From assembly GCA_031763025.1 (NCBI GenBank), contig JASSKH010000009.1, positions 6,206,512 to 6,270,511 of the forward strand: DNA of 64,000 nt. Direction: 5' to 3'. This DNA is from Macrocystis pyrifera (Eukaryota > Sar > Phaeophyceae > Laminariales > Laminariaceae). How positions within the stretch are numbered: position 1 is the first letter of the stretch; every line of letters begins with the position of its first letter. Under the pieces are notes generated by a model that was given only the letters and a program-made list of their open reading frames with translations, was not told the origin of the DNA and did no database searches. This document shows, piece after piece, positions 63,986 to 64,000 of this stretch. A program made the position numbers and the translations under genes.

Positions 63986-64000
63986 CTTAATCCGAACCAA

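Noticed and set aside
1-64000. CRISPR arrays, bacterial operons, rRNA genes
   Set aside because: Direct repeats here vary in spacing and match mobile or simple repeats; genes have spliceosomal introns; no rRNA sequence was recognised.

Overview
This is nuclear DNA from a repeat-rich eukaryote, most likely a photosynthetic stramenopile (brown-alga-like). The evidence: genes are split into short exons by kilobase-scale introns with GT-AG borders; there is a nuclear-type gene for a sigma-70 factor, expected where a plastid keeps a bacterial-type RNA polymerase; coding runs carry poly-Q and poly-E; and the retroelements include a RING-RT-nuclease type that I associate with brown algal genomes. 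The species assignment is inference. There are no bacterial operons, rRNA genes or CRISPR arrays.

Layout. 1-345 is the tail of a non-LTR retroelement (minus strand). 0.35-2.7 kb is low-complexity DNA. 2.7-8.0 kb (minus) holds four exons of a sigma-70 factor covering regions 2 to 4, then an unusually long C-terminal tail; its introns carry a LINE 3-prime end, SINE copies and a MITE. 8.2-10.4 kb holds a dispersed repeat and unrecognised DNA. 10.4-16.8 kb is a decayed Ty1/copia retrotransposon (plus). 17-20.5 kb holds SINE/LINE tails and one candidate first exon. 20.5-21.7 kb is a single-exon F-box plus cytochrome b5 gene (plus). 24.1-24.9 kb is a GGGTC minisatellite. 25.0-25.8 kb is a second copy of the dispersed repeat. 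25.9-31.9 kb is a nearly intact non-LTR retrotransposon (minus) encoding RING-like modules, reverse transcriptase and a C-terminal nuclease-like domain. 32-35.9 kb has no recognised gene.

35.9-57.7 kb (minus) is one gene of about 22 kb encoding anaphase-promoting complex subunit 2 (APC2). I recovered it exon by exon, 14 coding blocks from the N-terminus to the winged-helix C-terminus, and the exon phases agree at nearly every junction. Its introns are packed with MITEs, SINEs, LINE tails and homopolymer tracts. 57.7-64 kb holds a small putative secreted protein, one terminal exon of an unknown gene and simple repeats.

The main unexpected signal is a LINE/SINE pair that shares a 3-prime end and terminates in poly(C), seen as poly(G) on the other strand, instead of poly(A). 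At least 17 copies lie in the window, and several abut G/C homopolymers of 20 to 84 nt. Other points are an 11-nt intron-like gap inside APC2, a MITE family whose terminal G-run has expanded, and one hairpin element inserted inside another.
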